Positions 1-9,305 of a DNA stretch of 64,000 bases are shown here, one piece after another; the stretch's first letter is position 1; the number at the start of each line of letters is the position of its first letter. The DNA lies in contig NZ_JXXV01000028.1 of the NCBI RefSeq assembly GCF_000967545.1, positions 1 to 64,000 of the forward strand, read 5' to 3'. The stretch is from Vibrio galatheae (lineage in GTDB: Bacteria > Pseudomonadota > Gammaproteobacteria > Enterobacterales > Vibrionaceae). Both the position numbers and the translations under genes were made by a program. The notes beneath the pieces were generated by a model. It was not told the origin of the DNA. It did no database searches and saw nothing but the letters and a program-made list of their open reading frames with translations.

Positions 1-43
1 TTAACTGATCGGCATTACCCAAAGATTGGGGCGCTTTTTTCAT
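1..43 (-). CDS. possible 5' end of a further polyamine-operon gene, cut by the window edge
   Basis: An ATG on the minus strand 13 bases after the gabT stop opens a frame (Met-Lys-Lys-Ala-Pro-Gln-Ser) that stays open to the left edge. A weak CAGAG lies just upstream. Only about 14 residues are visible, so no family can be assigned. Its position suggests one more operon member, perhaps a polyamine transporter subunit, but that is a guess from context. Confidence 0.35.
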   Translation of the reverse strand, partial: MKKAPQSLGNADQL

Positions 44-56
44 CTCTGTAAAACCA

Positions 57-1328
57 CTAAGCGACTTCTAAGATAATCTTCTCAAGTTTATCAAGACCTT
101 CGTTCAGAACGTCAGACTCTATCGTCAAAGGCGGTAGCAAGCGAATCACATTTGCTTTTACCCCACATGACAACAGAATCAATCCGTTTTCTTGCGCTTT
201 GCTGATCACCGATTTGGTGAGATCTTGCAGCGGTTTACCTGTTTGTGGGTCAGTAAACTCAATCGCCATCATCGCACCTGTAGTACGGATTTCACCAATC
301 GCCGGCACAGATTGCTGAAGCTTTGTCATACGCGCATTGACGATTTCACCAATCCCCATCGCTTTAGCACACAAATCTTCTTCTTCGATAATTTTCAGCA
401 CTTCTAAGCCCGCCACACAGCCCAGTGGAGAACCCGCGTAAGTCCCCCCTAGACCGCCCGGTAAAGCTGAGTCCATCACATCCGCTTTACCTACTACCGC
501 GGAAATCGGGAAACCACCAGCAATACCTTTTGCCATGGTCATCATATCTGGCTCAATACCCAGATATTCTGTCGCAAACATTTTACCCGTACGCGCAAAT
601 CCAGTCTGAATTTCATCGGCAATCAGCATGATGCCGTGTTTGTCACACAGTTCACGTAGCGCTTGAGCAAAGGCTTGCGGCGCTTTATAGAAACCGCCCT
701 CACCTTGCACTGGTTCAAAGATAATCGCCGCAACACGTGAAGGTTCAATATCACACGCAAACAAGTCTTCTAATGCCTGCATACTCTGATCGACACTGAT
801 ACCGTGGAACGCATTAGGGTAAGGCGCGTGAAAAATCTCGTTCGGAAATGGTCCAAAACCCGCTTTATAAGGTGCAACCTTGCCCGTTAAACCCATAGTC
901 ATATTAGTACGACCGTGGAAACCACCTTTGAACGCAATTACGCCGCTACGCCCAGTGTGAGCACGAGCCACTTTGACGGCATTTTCTACCGCTTCAGCGC
1001 CTGTGGTTAAGAAGATAGCTTTCTTCTTGGTGTCACCCGGAGCCAATTCCGTCAGCTTTTCTGCCAACTCGACAAACGAAGCGTAAGGCGTCACCATCGC
1101 ACATGTGTGGGAAAAGTTGTCTAGCTGCGCTTTGACCGCCTCGCTGATTCTTTTATTCGAGTGACCGGTGTTAGTCACCGCAATACCCGCCGCAAAATCG
1201 ATGTATTTGTTGCCTTCAATATCCCAAACGTGGGCATTGTCCGCTTTCTCTACGTAAAGTGGGTACAGTGCGCCCATGCCTTGAGCAATGACCTGGCTTC
1301 TTCTTTGATGTAGTTGTTGATTTGTCAT
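57..1328 (-). CDS. gabT: 4-aminobutyrate aminotransferase
   Basis: PLP-dependent class III aminotransferase that converts GABA and 2-oxoglutarate to succinate semialdehyde and glutamate in the cytoplasm. The product is 423 aa, the usual length. The Schiff-base lysine is Lys267 in the TMAKGIAGG segment, and the cofactor-binding Asp238 lies in IADEIQTGF. I chose the ATG at 1328 because a GAAGGA Shine-Dalgarno sits 6 bases before it; an in-frame TTG at 1343 would directly abut the gabD stop and is less likely. It follows gabD, which uses its product, in the same operon. It could equally be called puuE, since in this setting it finishes putrescine breakdown. Confidence 0.93.
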   Translation of the reverse strand: MTNQQLHQRRSQVIAQGMGALYPLYVEKADNAHVWDIEGNKYIDFAAGIAVTNTGHSNKRISEAVKAQLDNFSHTCAMVTPYASFVELAEKLTELAPGDTKKKAIFLTTGAEAVENAVKVARAHTGRSGVIAFKGGFHGRTNMTMGLTGKVAPYKAGFGPFPNEIFHAPYPNAFHGISVDQSMQALEDLFACDIEPSRVAAIIFEPVQGEGGFYKAPQAFAQALRELCDKHGIMLIADEIQTGFARTGKMFATEYLGIEPDMMTMAKGIAGGFPISAVVGKADVMDSALPGGLGGTYAGSPLGCVAGLEVLKIIEEEDLCAKAMGIGEIVNARMTKLQQSVPAIGEIRTTGAMMAIEFTDPQTGKPLQDLTKSVISKAQENGLILLSCGVKANVIRLLPPLTIESDVLNEGLDKLEKIILEVA

Positions 1329-1343
1329 GGTTTTGTCCTTCAA

Positions 1344-2771
1344 TTAGTTGCCGCCAAAGCAGAGATATTTTACGTCCATGTATTCATCGATACCTTGTTT
1401 CGCTCCTTCACGTCCGATACCGGACTGTTTTACCCCACCGAAAGGAGCCACTTCGGTAGAGATCATGCCTTCGTTAATGCCGACCATGCCGTATTCGAGC
1501 GCTTCGGCAATCTTCCACACGCGATGAATATTTTGGCTATAGAAGTAAGAGGCTAAGCCGTAAATCGTGTCATTTGCCATCTCGATCAGTTGCTCATCGC
1601 TGTCAAAACGAATCACAGGCGCTACAGGGCCAAAAATTTCCTGAGAAACAATCGTCATATTGTGAGTCACATCTTTAAGCACCACAGGTTGCATAAATAG
1701 ACCATCGAGTTGCTTGATTGGACTGACAGGCTTAGCCCCTTGCTCAATCGCACCATCAATAAGCGTTTGTATACCTTGCTTGGCAGCTTCACTGATCACA
1801 GGGCCAATGTTGACGCCGTGGTCTAAACCGTTACCAACTTTAAGTTGCTGCACTGCCGCATCAAATTTAGCGACAAATTCGTCATACACTTTGCTATGAA
1901 CATAGAAACGGTTGGCACACACACAGGTCTGCCCTGCATTGCGGAACTTTGATGCCATTGCGCCAGTTACGGCCGCATCGATATCCGCGTCATCAAACAC
2001 GATGAAAGGCGCATTGCCACCTAGCTCCATCGAAGTACGCTTAATGTCACCAGCGCTCTGCTGCATCAATACACTGCCGACTTGAGTTGAACCCGTGAAA
2101 GAGAGCTTACGAATCAGCGGATGAGTGGTAAAAATGCCGCCGACTTGACGCGAACTTTCGCCTAATACGACTTGCAACACGTCACGTGGAATCCCGGCCT
2201 GATAAGCCAGTTCTGCTACCGCGAAAGCAGACAGAGGCGTAGACTCTGATGGTTTGACGATAAAGCTACAACCAGCCGCGAGCGCTGGCCCCGCCTTACG
2301 TGTAATCATGGCGATAGGGAAATTCCACGGCGTAATCGCACAAGCAACACCAATCGGCTGCTTAATCGTCACCAAACGCTTATCGGCGCTCGGCGCTGGA
2401 ATGGTGTCACCATAGGTACGTTTCGCCTCTTCAGCAAACCATTCGATAAAGCTCGCACCATAAAGAACCTCACCTTGCGCTTCAGCAAGCGGTTTGCCTT
2501 GCTCAAGCGTCATCAAACGGCCTAAATCTTCTTTATTTTCCAGCAGTAATTGATTCCAGCGCTGAAGTTTTGCTGCGCGGACTTTCGCTGGCTGCGCCGC
2601 CCACTCTTTCTGGGCCACACTGGCACGTTCAATTCCATCCAGAATTTCGCTCTCGGAGGCAATAGGAGCGAAGCCAATAATCTCGCCAGTTGCGGGATTG
2701 GTTACCGCGCAGCCCTGTGCTTTCTCTGAGACCATAAAAGAAAGCAAACTATGATTTTTAATATGTTGCAT
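1344..2771 (-). CDS. gabD: succinate-semialdehyde dehydrogenase
   Basis: Aldehyde dehydrogenase superfamily enzyme (475 aa) that oxidises succinate semialdehyde to succinate with NAD(P)+. Visible hallmarks are the PWNFP motif near residue 148, the general base Glu249 in MELGGNAPF and the nucleophile Cys283 in GQTCVCANR. The CVCANR context is typical of GabD enzymes rather than of generic aldehyde dehydrogenases. It sits between aguA and gabT, so the last two GABA steps are adjacent. The 56-base gap to aguA has no terminator-like hairpin, which fits one transcript. Confidence 0.92.
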   Translation of the reverse strand: MQHIKNHSLLSFMVSEKAQGCAVTNPATGEIIGFAPIASESEILDGIERASVAQKEWAAQPAKVRAAKLQRWNQLLLENKEDLGRLMTLEQGKPLAEAQGEVLYGASFIEWFAEEAKRTYGDTIPAPSADKRLVTIKQPIGVACAITPWNFPIAMITRKAGPALAAGCSFIVKPSESTPLSAFAVAELAYQAGIPRDVLQVVLGESSRQVGGIFTTHPLIRKLSFTGSTQVGSVLMQQSAGDIKRTSMELGGNAPFIVFDDADIDAAVTGAMASKFRNAGQTCVCANRFYVHSKVYDEFVAKFDAAVQQLKVGNGLDHGVNIGPVISEAAKQGIQTLIDGAIEQGAKPVSPIKQLDGLFMQPVVLKDVTHNMTIVSQEIFGPVAPVIRFDSDEQLIEMANDTIYGLASYFYSQNIHRVWKIAEALEYGMVGINEGMISTEVAPFGGVKQSGIGREGAKQGIDEYMDVKYLCFGGN

Positions 2772-2827
2772 GATAATTCCTTTTGACTAAGTAGCGATTG
2801 ATGGACAATCGCCACCGCTACGCCCTT

Positions 2828-3910
2828 TTATGCGGGGATCTGCTGAGTGATGCAGTGGATGTTGCCACCACCAAGCAAGACTTCTCGCGAGGGGATACCC
2901 ACAATGCAATAACCCGGCATCGCTTGCTGCAAGATAGAGATAGCTTGTTGATCTGTGCTGTCATCCAGTAAAGGCAAAAACACGTGATCGTTAACAATCA
3001 GAAAGTTCGCATAAGACGCACTTAGGCGCTCACCCGCCCTACGATTCATCCCGTCACTTGACTCAACACCTTGTGCCTCTACATCACTGTAGTGTAGCGG
3101 GCCTGGCAGGGGTAAACGGATCACTTCAATTTCTCTGCCTTTAGCGTCGGTTTGCGCTTTTAACACCGCTTCGGCTTCTCGAGAAAGTTGGTATTGAGGA
3201 TCGCTTGGGTCATCGGTCCAACTCAGCACGACCTTAGCAGGGGCAATAACGTGTAGCAGATTATCGACGTGACCATCCGTCTCATCGTTAAACAATCCCT
3301 TTGGCACCCAGACCACTTTCTCGATATTAAGGTACTGTTTTAACTGTTGTTCGATCTGCTTTTTTTCCATATCTGGGTTGCGCCCCGGACTAAGCAAGCA
3401 CTCTTCTGTGGTGTACAGCGTGCCTTGACCATCGGTATGAATTGAGCCCCCTTCAAGTACAAACGGCGCACGATAGTGATCGATGCCTATGATGTCGCAC
3501 ACAGAACCGGCGACTTGATCGTCATGCTGCCAATCATCATAAAGACCGTTAAACTCACCGCCCCAAGCGTTGAATTGCCAGCTTATTCCGCGTCGCTCAC
3601 CGGCATCGTTCACCACAACCGTTGGACCAATGTCTCGCATCCAAGCATCGTTGTAAGGAATTTCAACCAAGCGAACGTCTCGATGCAATAGCTCTCGGGC
3701 ATGGTCGAATTGTTTGGTACTCACTGCAACGCACACCTTTGTCACATCTGCAATTGCGTTGGCAATATTGGCAAACGTACGCTGCGCCGGAAGTGCTCGG
3801 TCACGCCAATTATCGCGGCGCTCTGGCCAAGCAAGCCAAACTTCGCTTACCGGCTGAAACTCAGCCGGAAAATAGAAGCCATCTTGTGCTGGAGTTGTCG
3901 ATAACTGCAT
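2828..3910 (-). CDS. aguA: agmatine deiminase
   Basis: Hydrolyses agmatine to N-carbamoylputrescine and ammonia. The 360-aa product has the guanidino-group-modifying fold signatures: NDAWMRDIGP near residue 90, EGGSIHTDG, DETDGHVDN with the catalytic His, and the C-terminal GGGNIHC with nucleophile Cys353. The ATG at 3910 has a GAGGCG site before it and follows the aguB stop by 13 bases. A longer in-frame reading to 3973 would overlap aguB and lacks a good ribosome site. Next to aguB it completes the two-step agmatine-to-putrescine route that feeds the Puu enzymes of the same operon. Confidence 0.95.
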   Translation of the reverse strand: MQLSTTPAQDGFYFPAEFQPVSEVWLAWPERRDNWRDRALPAQRTFANIANAIADVTKVCVAVSTKQFDHARELLHRDVRLVEIPYNDAWMRDIGPTVVVNDAGERRGISWQFNAWGGEFNGLYDDWQHDDQVAGSVCDIIGIDHYRAPFVLEGGSIHTDGQGTLYTTEECLLSPGRNPDMEKKQIEQQLKQYLNIEKVVWVPKGLFNDETDGHVDNLLHVIAPAKVVLSWTDDPSDPQYQLSREAEAVLKAQTDAKGREIEVIRLPLPGPLHYSDVEAQGVESSDGMNRRAGERLSASYANFLIVNDHVFLPLLDDSTDQQAISILQQAMPGYCIVGIPSREVLLGGGNIHCITQQIPA

Positions 3911-3923
3911 ATTTAACGCCTCT

Positions 3924-4790
3924 CTAAACAGCCAACTTTCCAATACTGGTGTACAGATCTGGGCGGCGATCACGGAACAAGCCCCATGCGTGACGTGCTT
4001 TGGCGGTGGCCGCTAAATCAATGTCTGCGTAAATGATCGCCTCACCTTCACGTGGCGCTTCCGCAATTTTTCCGCCAGTGTGGTCAGTAATGAATGATGA
4101 GCCATAGAAGGTGGTTTCAATACCATCATCCAGTTCAGTGCCCACTCGGTTTGATGCGATGACTGGCACAAGGTTGGCCGCTGAGTGACCTTGCATAGTA
4201 CGTTGCCAGTGGTCACGTGAGTCTAAGGTTGGATCTTGTGGCTCTGAACCGATGGCTGTCGGGTAGAAAATGGCTTCCGCACCGTGCAACGCAAGGCAGC
4301 GAGCGAGCTCTGGGAACCATTGGTCCCAACAGATACCGGCGCCAAACTTACCAAACTTGGTTTGCCACACTTTGAATCCTGTATCTCCCGGGCTGAAGTA
4401 GTACTTTTCACTGTAACCTGGACCATCGGGAATGTGTGACTTGCGATAGTTGTCTAGCACAGTACCATCGGCATCAATCATCACTAACGAGTTAAAGAAG
4501 GTGTTACCTGCTTTTTCAAAATAGCTCACTGGAATCACGACGCCGAGCTCTTTCGCCAAGGCGCTCATTTCTTGAATTAAGCGGCAGTTTTGTGTCTCTT
4601 CTGCTAGCTCAAAATATTTTGCTTCTTGTTTCTTGCAGAAATAAGGGGCGGCGAATAGCTCTTGTGGAAGAATCACGTTTGCGCCGTTTTGTGCCGCTTC
4701 GCGAATCGCTTTTTTCGCTTTGTTGAGGTTATCTTCCAGATCCCAGCTCTTAGTCAGTTGAAGGGCTGCAAATTTTACGACTTTGCTCAT
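3924..4790 (-). CDS. aguB: N-carbamoylputrescine amidase
   Basis: Nitrilase-family amidase (288 aa) that cleaves N-carbamoylputrescine to putrescine, CO2 and ammonia. The catalytic triad is visible as Glu44 (LPQELF), Lys117 (YRKSHIPDG) and Cys154 (GICWDQW). The start at 4790 is set by an AAGGAA ribosome site; a longer frame to 4889 would run into puuB. The gene ends 13 bases before the aguA start, so the two enzymes are probably translated from one message. Confidence 0.95.
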   Translation of the reverse strand: MSKVVKFAALQLTKSWDLEDNLNKAKKAIREAAQNGANVILPQELFAAPYFCKKQEAKYFELAEETQNCRLIQEMSALAKELGVVIPVSYFEKAGNTFFNSLVMIDADGTVLDNYRKSHIPDGPGYSEKYYFSPGDTGFKVWQTKFGKFGAGICWDQWFPELARCLALHGAEAIFYPTAIGSEPQDPTLDSRDHWQRTMQGHSAANLVPVIASNRVGTELDDGIETTFYGSSFITDHTGGKIAEAPREGEAIIYADIDLAATAKARHAWGLFRDRRPDLYTSIGKLAV

Positions 4791-4812
4791 TGGATATTCC
4801 TTATCTCTTATC

Positions 4813-6090
4813 TTAGATCGCCAGTTTGTCACGTAGGTTGTAGTAGGCCGCTCCCATCGCAGTGAATGGAATTTGGAAGTGGCGACCACCCGGGAATGAA
4901 TAATGTTTTAGCGCAGCAAACGCATCGAAGCGCTCGGCGTGTCCAGTCAGTGCTTCTGCGAGTAACTTACCAGCCAAGTGTGTACAAGTGACACCATGAC
5001 CACTGTAACCTTGCAGGTAGTAGATGTTGTCTGCAAATGAACCAAATTGTGGCATGCGTGAGTAAGTCAGCAAGAAGTTACCTGTCCAGGTGTAGTCAAT
5101 CTTGATGCCTTTAAGTTGTGGGAAGACTTTTTCCATCTTAGGACGGATAAGCGCTTCAATGTTTTGTGGGTCACGAGCGCCGTAAACCACACCGCCACCG
5201 AACAACATGCGCTTATCTGCTGTTAAGCGGAAGTAGTCTAATAGGTAGTTGCAGTCTTCCACGCAGTAATCGCTGGTTAGCACTTGCTTAAGCTGCGCTT
5301 CGCTTAAAGGCTCAGTCGCGACAACTTGAGTACCACATGGAATCGCTTTATTACTGATATTTGGTGCTAGACCACCAAGGTAAGCGTTGCCCGCCAACAC
5401 CACGTATTTACTCTTGACGCTGCCTTGCGCCGTTTTCACTACTGGGTTCACGCCTTTATCAATCGAAACTACGGCCGATTGTTCGAAGATCTGTCCACCC
5501 TGAGCGACAAACGCAGCCGCTTCACCAAGGGCAAGCTTGAGTGGGTGAATATGGCCACCGCGCATATCAAGCAGACCACCCGCGTACACTTTAGTGCCGA
5601 CGGCTTTCTCAACTTCACCAGCATCAAGCAAGGTCAATTGATCGTTACCGTAACGCTCCCAGTTGGCTTTATGCTCTTCCAGCCCCTTCAACTGTTTGTT
5701 GTTCAGCGCGGTAAATAAGCCACCTTGCTTGAGGTCACAATCGATGTCGTATTTATCTACCAAGCCGCGAATAATGTCGCCACCTTCGAAGATCATATCG
5801 CATAGTGCTTTCGCTTGGTGTTGGTCGTAACGGCTTTCAATAACATCAACATCTCGGCTGTAGCTATTGACGATTTGTCCGCCGTTACGACCAGTTGCGC
5901 CAAATCCAACTTTTGCACTTTCCACAACAACGACTTTAAAGCCTTTCTCCGCAAGATGAAGCGCAGAAGAGAGCCCAGAGAACCCAGCGCCAACGACACA
6001 CACGTCGCACTCGATATTATCTTGCAGTTGTGGGTAATCTGGCATGTTAGGCACAGAGTGAGAGTAGAACGAATCCGTATGCTTGTTCAT
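4813..6090 (-). CDS. puuB: gamma-glutamylputrescine oxidase (FAD)
   Basis: Flavin amine oxidase of the DAO family that oxidises gamma-glutamylputrescine to gamma-glutamyl-gamma-aminobutyraldehyde with H2O2 release. The 425-aa product has an N-terminal Rossmann motif GAGFSG at residues 34-39, then GFGATGRNGGQ, the flavin-contact segment typical of PuuB-type oxidases, and a C-terminal GYSGHGVTCTHLAG. It lies between puuC, 30 bases upstream, and aguB, 22 bases downstream. The placement matches its role between PuuA and PuuC. Confidence 0.92.
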   Translation of the reverse strand: MNKHTDSFYSHSVPNMPDYPQLQDNIECDVCVVGAGFSGLSSALHLAEKGFKVVVVESAKVGFGATGRNGGQIVNSYSRDVDVIESRYDQHQAKALCDMIFEGGDIIRGLVDKYDIDCDLKQGGLFTALNNKQLKGLEEHKANWERYGNDQLTLLDAGEVEKAVGTKVYAGGLLDMRGGHIHPLKLALGEAAAFVAQGGQIFEQSAVVSIDKGVNPVVKTAQGSVKSKYVVLAGNAYLGGLAPNISNKAIPCGTQVVATEPLSEAQLKQVLTSDYCVEDCNYLLDYFRLTADKRMLFGGGVVYGARDPQNIEALIRPKMEKVFPQLKGIKIDYTWTGNFLLTYSRMPQFGSFADNIYYLQGYSGHGVTCTHLAGKLLAEALTGHAERFDAFAALKHYSFPGGRHFQIPFTAMGAAYYNLRDKLAI

Positions 6091-6120
6091 AGAGGTATTC
6101 CTTTAATATTCGCAGCAGGC

Positions 6121-7605
6121 TTAAGGGTGTAGACGAATCCAAGTCGTCTTAGTCTCAGTAAACTTCTCAATGGCATGAAGAGATTTATCTCGTCCGTTAC
6201 CACTCATTTTGAAGCCACCAAATGGGACAGTCATGTCCCCCTCGTTGTAGTTATTGACCCATACCGAACCCGCTTCTAACTGTTTCGCGACGCGGTGAAC
6301 TCGGTTGATATTGCTACTCCATAGCGCCGCACCTAAGCCATATTTTGAGTCATTGGCGATGGCAATCGCTTGTGCTTCATCTTTAAATGGAATCACACAC
6401 AAGACAGGGCCGAAGATTTCTTCTTGAGCCACTCGCATTTTGTTATCCACGTTGTCGAGAATGGTCGGCTCAACAAAGGCACCCACACCGGTTACATCAC
6501 CACCGCAACGTAAAACCGCACCTTCGGCTTGACCAAGCGCGATGTAATCAAGCACTTTAGCTTTATGCTCTTGGTCGATGAGTGCGCCCATAGACGACTC
6601 GGTGTCGAGTGGATCTTTTGGCATAAACGCTTGCGCGGCCGAAATGACTTTATCGACAAAGCGGTCTTTAATGCTTTCATGAACCAGTAAACGAGTGGCC
6701 GCGACACAAACTTCGCCCTGATTGTAGAAACAGCCCGCCGCCGTTTCTGCGGCCGCGCGGTCAAGGTCGTCGCAATCTTCAAAGACAATATTGGCATTTT
6801 TGCCGCCAGCTTCGGCGAAGACACGTTTAAGATTAGACTCGCCAGCACTGATCATAAGTTGGCCAGCAATTCGAGTGGAACCGGTGAAAGCAATGCAGTC
6901 GACATCTTGGTGTTTCGCCAGTGCGTCACCTGCTTCATGACCAAAACCAGTCACCACTTGGAAAACACCATTTGGCAGTCCTGCTTGGCTCGCAAGTTGA
7001 CCTAAATAGATGGCCGTTAAAGACGATTTTTCAGAGGGTTTAAGGATGACGCTGTTTCCCGCCGCTAGGGCTGGCCCTAGCTTCCAACATGCGAGCCAAA
7101 GGGGGAAGTTCCACGGAACAATCGCCGCCACAACGCCAATCGCTTGATGGGAAATAAACGCATGCACGTCTTTCTCTGTAGGTGCAACTTCACCATATAC
7201 TTTGTCGATAGCTTCTGCGTACCAACGCAGTGTGTTGGCCGCACCTGGAATATCGGTAGAGAAGCTGTGAGCAATGGGTTTGCCTGTATCTAAGGTCTCT
7301 AGCAGTGCCAACTCTTCTCGGTGGGATTCGATAAGATTGGCAAACTGATTCAAGACCGCCTTACGTTGCGCTGGGGAGCGATTGCTCCACAAGCCTTGTT
7401 GAAATGCTTGTCGAGCGCATTTCACCGCGAGATCGACATCTTCACTTTGGCAACGAGCGATTTGAGTAATTGTCTCGTTGGTTGCAGGATTGATCACATC
7501 TAACGTGTCTCCCCCCATTGCCGAGCTATATTCACCATTAATATAAGCTCGATTTTCGATGTTGAGATTGTTTTTTAACTCAATCCATTGTTCTCGGGTT
7601 TTCAT
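6121..7605 (-). CDS. puuC: gamma-glutamyl-gamma-aminobutyraldehyde dehydrogenase
   Basis: NAD(P)+-dependent aldehyde dehydrogenase (494 aa) that makes gamma-glutamyl-GABA from the PuuB product. PWNFP lies near residue 164, the general base is Glu265 (FAEAGGKNAN) and the nucleophile is Cys300 (NQGEVCVAATR). The AEAGGKNAN variant and GEVC are typical of PuuC/AldH proteins and differ from the GabD paralogue in the same operon. It lies 36 bases downstream of puuR. Broad substrate range is known for this family, so other amino-aldehydes may also be used. Confidence 0.92.
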   Translation of the reverse strand: MKTREQWIELKNNLNIENRAYINGEYSSAMGGDTLDVINPATNETITQIARCQSEDVDLAVKCARQAFQQGLWSNRSPAQRKAVLNQFANLIESHREELALLETLDTGKPIAHSFSTDIPGAANTLRWYAEAIDKVYGEVAPTEKDVHAFISHQAIGVVAAIVPWNFPLWLACWKLGPALAAGNSVILKPSEKSSLTAIYLGQLASQAGLPNGVFQVVTGFGHEAGDALAKHQDVDCIAFTGSTRIAGQLMISAGESNLKRVFAEAGGKNANIVFEDCDDLDRAAAETAAGCFYNQGEVCVAATRLLVHESIKDRFVDKVISAAQAFMPKDPLDTESSMGALIDQEHKAKVLDYIALGQAEGAVLRCGGDVTGVGAFVEPTILDNVDNKMRVAQEEIFGPVLCVIPFKDEAQAIAIANDSKYGLGAALWSSNINRVHRVAKQLEAGSVWVNNYNEGDMTVPFGGFKMSGNGRDKSLHAIEKFTETKTTWIRLHP

Positions 7606-7641
7606 ACGCTCTCCTTGTTATCACAACAAGACAAAGCCCAC

Positions 7642-8199
7642 TTAGAATGTGGTTGGCGTATGCGCGCTTATCATTCGACAAGCCTTGTCTGTGTGATTTA
7701 TAAACTTGTGCGGTTTGGTCGTATCAATGACGTACGACTCACCTTGTTTTATAACGAAGGACTTTCCTTTGTATTCGAGTGTGATTTCACCCTCAAGTAC
7801 GGTACCTATCTCTTCGCCTTCATGTTTAATCAGTGTCGCCCCTGTGCTACCGCGCGGTGCGTACTCCTCAATTAAGAATCCGATCACCAAATCTTTGTTG
7901 CCATTGGTGACCAGCTTCATCGACACCGCTTCACTGCCCATCTCGACGAGCTCTTCTTGCGGAACGATGACTTTAATTTCATCACTTTGAGGTTGTTCGA
8001 GAATAAAAAACTCAGAAAGTGATAGAGAGAAAACGTTCACTATTTTTTGCAGAGAACTGACCGATGGGCTGACCTTGCCATTCTCAATCGATGAGATAGC
8101 GCTATGTGTTATCCCAGCTCGCTCGGCGAGTTCTCGTTGTGACAATCCATTTTTCTTTCTTAGTTGAACAATATTTTTACCAATCTGTTGATTGTCCAT
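7642..8199 (-). CDS. puuR: putrescine-responsive repressor, XRE-cupin
   Basis: Transcription factor of 185 aa with an N-terminal helix-turn-helix of XRE type (residues about 8-62, with LSQRELAERAGITHSAIS as the recognition region) and a C-terminal cupin (residues about 110-182) that in E. coli PuuR senses putrescine. It sits inside the operon, 15 bases after puuD, with a GGAGC ribosome site. By analogy it represses this operon and divergent puuA until putrescine builds up. A PuuR-like operator is present at 9090-9109. Confidence 0.9.
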   Translation of the reverse strand: MDNQQIGKNIVQLRKKNGLSQRELAERAGITHSAISSIENGKVSPSVSSLQKIVNVFSLSLSEFFILEQPQSDEIKVIVPQEELVEMGSEAVSMKLVTNGNKDLVIGFLIEEYAPRGSTGATLIKHEGEEIGTVLEGEITLEYKGKSFVIKQGESYVIDTTKPHKFINHTDKACRMISAHTPTTF

Positions 8200-8214
8200 T
8201 CATGCAGCTCCAAA

Positions 8215-8961
8215 TTAATGAGAGGCTGCCATGATAAATTCTTTAAATAAAATTTGGGAGAAATGATTGGTTTTTGCTTTCCATTCTGGATGCCACTGCA
8301 CGCCAACGAAGTATTTTTGCCCCGGAAGGCTGAACGCTTCGATGAGTCCATCCGGTGCTTTGGCTTCTACCTGAAGTTGAGGAGCCAATCGGTCGACGCC
8401 TTGATTGTGGAGCGTGTTCACTTCAAAGAAGGCGGTGGTTTCCCAGTGGTTTTCTATCAGCCACTGTTCAAATACGCTTTGCTTTTGCACCAATACCGCA
8501 TGAGCGGGAGCATATTTTTCTTCAAAGTCATCGACCTTCGCTTCGCGGTGATCGTTGAAACCCGATTCATGTACCGCTGGATTGAGTGAACCACCCAATG
8601 CCACATTCATCTCTTGAAAACCGCGACAAATACCTAAGCAAGGGATGTTTTTGTCTATTGCCAAGCGAATTAGGCTCAACGACAACTCATCACGCGCTTC
8701 ATCTGTATGTGATTCATCATGCTCTGCAGCATAGCGATGCGGTGCGACGTTCGAATGACTACCCGGAAACAGCAAGCCATCACACAACTCAATCAGGGTT
8801 GTCATCTGTTCTGTCGTCATGTCGGGTGACAGTATCACGGGTAAACCACCAAAATCTTTCACCGCTTGCAGGTAAAAATTATTGACCGCTTGTATCTGAT
8901 ACCCGCCTAGCTCTTTTGCGCAGCTGACGACACCAATAATAGGGGTGTTTGTTTGTGACAT
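8215..8961 (-). CDS. puuD: gamma-glutamyl-GABA hydrolase
   Basis: Class I glutamine-amidotransferase-like hydrolase (248 aa) that splits gamma-glutamyl-GABA into glutamate and GABA. The nucleophile is Cys112 in LGICRGFQE, and the His224/Glu226 pair is in VQWHPEW. It is the first gene of the minus-strand operon, facing puuA across a 344-base regulatory region. GABA produced here feeds gabT and gabD at the far end of the same operon. Confidence 0.93.
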   Translation of the reverse strand: MSQTNTPIIGVVSCAKELGGYQIQAVNNFYLQAVKDFGGLPVILSPDMTTEQMTTLIELCDGLLFPGSHSNVAPHRYAAEHDESHTDEARDELSLSLIRLAIDKNIPCLGICRGFQEMNVALGGSLNPAVHESGFNDHREAKVDDFEEKYAPAHAVLVQKQSVFEQWLIENHWETTAFFEVNTLHNQGVDRLAPQLQVEAKAPDGLIEAFSLPGQKYFVGVQWHPEWKAKTNHFSQILFKEFIMAASH

Positions 8962-9305
8962 GATTTTTCCGCGTTCGATTTATTTAACATTCACACTACA
9001 AATCATGTACAAAATTATCAACACAAACGTTCGAAATTATGACCATTTCGTGACTTCTGCCACTTTTTTAACCAAAAAAATGCCTTTTCTTGCTCATTAT
9101 ATTGAGCAAAATAACATCCGGTGTTACAAAATAGTTAACAAAAGCAACTTACATTTAGACAAAAACCATCTAAATTGACTGCCTAACCCACTGAAATAAA
9201 AGAAATACACAAAGAAAAGCCTTATCGGCGACCTTGATTTGTAAGTCAATTGTTAACTCAATTATATTTAACTCATCGAACGTCAGGCTCTTGGGAGAAA
9301 CCAGA
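8962..9305. promoter_or_regulatory. divergent puuD / puuA control region
   Basis: A 344-base AT-rich stretch without a gene between the divergent puuD and puuA starts. It must hold both promoters. The clearest element is the palindrome at 9090-9109, described separately. Runs of A and T at 9066-9080 could be UP-element or curved DNA. I could not place -35/-10 boxes with confidence. Confidence 0.6.
9090..9109. promoter_or_regulatory. candidate PuuR operator
   Basis: Two 7-base arms, TTGCTCA and TGAGCAA, flank TTATAT. Read on the minus strand, AATATAATGAGCA differs by one base from the corresponding part of the E. coli PuuR site AAAATATAATGAACA (quoted from memory of the published consensus). 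The position in the middle of the puuD/puuA divergent region suits a shared operator. Confidence 0.55.
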
